In this document: positions 3,830 to 5,358 of the stretch, one piece after another
Position numbering within the stretch: position 1 is the first letter of the stretch
Layout of the letters: the number at the start of each line of letters is the position of its first letter
NCBI GenBank assembly: GCA_026388495.1
Contig: JAPLJQ010000569.1
Location: 1 to 5,358, forward strand
DNA from: Deltaproteobacteria bacterium
GTDB lineage: Bacteria; Desulfobacterota; Syntrophia; Syntrophales; UBA2185
Direction: 5' to 3'
DNA length: 5,358 bases
Translations under genes and position numbers: made by a program
Notes under the pieces: model-generated
What the model saw: only the letters and a program-made list of their open reading frames with translations
Databases searched by the model: none
Told to the model about the DNA's origin: nothing

Positions 3830-5358
3830 ATGCCTGAGAAGGACACTCCAACTTATCCCTGGTTTATAGAACGCCGGTATCTCCCCCTGATTATCGTCCT
3901 GGTTTTCGTCCTCCTCTCTGCAGTAACTTTCACCATATGCTATCGACATCATACGATCAACACCGAGCAGACTTTAAAAGTGAACAGATCAACCGCAAAT
4001 CTTGTTTCTCTGGTCCTGGATGAACATCTCAAAAAGATCGTCAGTGTCATGGAGTCCTACAGCAACCGGCCGGCACTGCTCCAGGCTGTCAGGGATAAAA
4101 ACGTCGAAAAAGCAAGAAAGCGCCTGATCAGCCTGACAAAAAGCAATCCCGGCATTGACATCCTGGTCATTTCAGACCGACAGGGCACAGTCTGGGCCTC
4201 TCACCCCGAGCGTCCGGAGGTGTTAGGGAAGACCTTTGCCTATCGGGATTGGTACAAGGGCGTCAGTAAAGAATGGAAATCCAATATATCGGATGTAGTT
4301 CTGAGGATAGGGGGTAAAAAGGATCTCTCCGTCCAAATCAGCGTCCCATTTTTTGATGAAACGGGGGAAGTGATCGGCATCATGGTGAACACCCAGCGGA
4401 CGGCCGAGTTGGGCTACCTCTTCAAGCAGGTGCCTCTCGATCCCGGCACAGACATCACGGTCATCGACCGAAAAGGCCAGATCGTATACAGCAGCCGGTA
4501 TGATTTTTCAAAGAAGATACTCCTTTTCCCATTCTATCCTGGCATTAAACAAGCGACGGTCGCAAATAATAAAACTGTCGCTGTCGATGACCCCGACCTC
4601 GGCGGGAGGACACATTACATCTCAGTCGCCCCGGTAGTCAATAGCGGCTGGACTGTCTTCGTGGGGCGGGATAAACATAGTATCATCCTGTCAGAGTCTG
4701 CATACTACATCCAGGTGACGGCTGTTGCTTTTTTCCTGTTCCTGTCCATCATTTTATTCATCTTCTATTCAAGAAAGCAGGTGATGGCGCAGCAGATCCT
4801 GGAGCAGTTGCAGGCAGAGAAAAAAATACGCGCAGGCGAGGAGAAGCTGCGGGATAGCGAAAGAAGACTAAGCGAAGCCCGGAAAATGGCTCAACTGGGC
4901 TATTGGATTTGGGACGTAAGGACCGGCAACGTCGAATGGTCGGAAGAAGTATTCAATATCTTTCAACTCGATCCGAAAGAATTCTCTCCCCACATCGATT
5001 CAATCCAGGCATTATCGCCATGGCCTGAGGATCACGAACGCGATAAGGAATTGATACGGAAGACGATGGAGACTCATGAAAAGGGTACTTATGAACAGCG
5101 GTTTCTTCGTCCGGACAACAGCATCGGATATTACCACTCGACTTTCCAGGGCAAATATGATGACGGGGACAATCTCATTTCGATTGTCGGGACAGTGCAA
5201 GACATCACCAAGCGCAGGCAGGCGGAGGAGCGCTATAAAACCCTGACGGAAAGCTCTCTTGCCAGCGTATTTGTTGTGCAGGACGGGAAATTCCGTTTTA
5301 TCAACACCAGCGCCATTGTGTATGCCGGTTATACTTCAGAGGAGCTCATAGGCAAGTC
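3830..5358 (+). CDS. Membrane receptor with dCache sensor and PAS domains (3' partial)
   Basis: The frame is open from ATG 3830 to the end of the window (509 complete codons), so the output domain is missing. In order: a short cytoplasmic head; membrane helix about 18-38 (LPLIIVLVFVLLSAV); an extracytoplasmic region about 39-290; a second helix about 294-313 (VTAVAFFLFLSIILFIFY); a charged, probably coiled-coil linker about 316-352; a PAS domain about 353-462 ending in DITKRRQAEE; and the start of a second PAS from about 469. The outer region fits a double Cache fold: a helical start with SYSNRPALLQAV, two PAS-like subdomains with ISDRQGTVW (114-122) and VIDRKGQIVYSS (211-222), and YRDWY (138-142) in the usual ligand-pocket segment. 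dCache receptors bind amino acids, carboxylates, amines or similar small molecules outside the membrane and signal inward. The output could be a histidine kinase, GGDEF, EAL or HD-GYP; the absence of a visible HAMP domain fits kinases and cyclases better than chemoreceptors. Confidence 0.93.
   Translation, partial: MPEKDTPTYPWFIERRYLPLIIVLVFVLLSAVTFTICYRHHTINTEQTLKVNRSTANLVSLVLDEHLKKIVSVMESYSNRPALLQAVRDKNVEKARKRLISLTKSNPGIDILVISDRQGTVWASHPERPEVLGKTFAYRDWYKGVSKEWKSNISDVVLRIGGKKDLSVQISVPFFDETGEVIGIMVNTQRTAELGYLFKQVPLDPGTDITVIDRKGQIVYSSRYDFSKKILLFPFYPGIKQATVANNKTVAVDDPDLGGRTHYISVAPVVNSGWTVFVGRDKHSIILSESAYYIQVTAVAFFLFLSIILFIFYSRKQVMAQQILEQLQAEKKIRAGEEKLRDSERRLSEARKMAQLGYWIWDVRTGNVEWSEEVFNIFQLDPKEFSPHIDSIQALSPWPEDHERDKELIRKTMETHEKGTYEQRFLRPDNSIGYYHSTFQGKYDDGDNLISIVGTVQDITKRRQAEERYKTLTESSLASVFVVQDGKFRFINTSAIVYAGYTSEELIGK

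Noticed and set aside
3618..3952. Minus-strand open frames of 77 and 85 codons across the repeat cluster and the receptor start
   Set aside because: They translate the dispersed repeat and the antisense of the receptor's first membrane helix; no RBS or homologous motif is apparent.

Overview
The window looks like bacterial chromosome from an anaerobic, signalling-rich Gram-negative, most likely a deltaproteobacterium (Desulfobacterota, Syntrophales/Geobacter-like). This is inference. It rests on two large multi-PAS sensor genes, a Cys-rich GAF domain of a kind I associate with that group, and dispersed GTCATTCC-type intergenic repeats. No rRNA, tRNA, CRISPR array or complete insertion sequence was seen.

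Layout. (1) 1-2331 (+): the 3' part of a large cytosolic sensor, PAS-GAF-PAS-PAS-HD-GYP, with an apparently intact c-di-GMP phosphodiesterase motif set; its start lies upstream of the window. (2) 2332-2566: a spacer holding a degenerate fragment of a second HD-GYP domain and a candidate promoter for the next gene. (3) 2567-3406 (+): an orphan ParB/Spo0J-family protein with a strong ribosome binding site. Its C-terminus looks frameshifted near 3263; the other frame gives a more protein-like tail that stops at 3365. (4) 3407-3829: about 420 bases without a convincing intact gene. They hold a perfect 24-bp palindrome, a short minus-strand coding remnant, an 80-bp MITE/REP-like inverted repeat, a GACCCTTT hairpin, a marginal 31-codon ORF and a small dyad just before the next gene. 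(5) 3830-5358 (+): the 5' part of a membrane-bound receptor, TM-dCache-TM-PAS-PAS, whose output domain lies beyond the window.

How the genes may relate. Both large genes are environmental sensors, and the first feeds c-di-GMP turnover. The second probably detects a small extracellular ligand, but its output (histidine kinase, GGDEF, EAL or HD-GYP) cannot be seen. The ParB-like gene between them has no visible ParA partner and its own RBS and promoter candidate, so nothing ties it to a partition operon or to the sensors. The intergenic regions show gene decay and repeat accumulation (HD-GYP fragment, minus-strand fragment, nested inverted repeats, ParB frame disruption). I found no clearly new multi-gene system. 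The most interesting items are the HD-GYP relic, the ParB tail disruption, the palindrome and repeat cluster, and the Cys cluster in the GAF domain.
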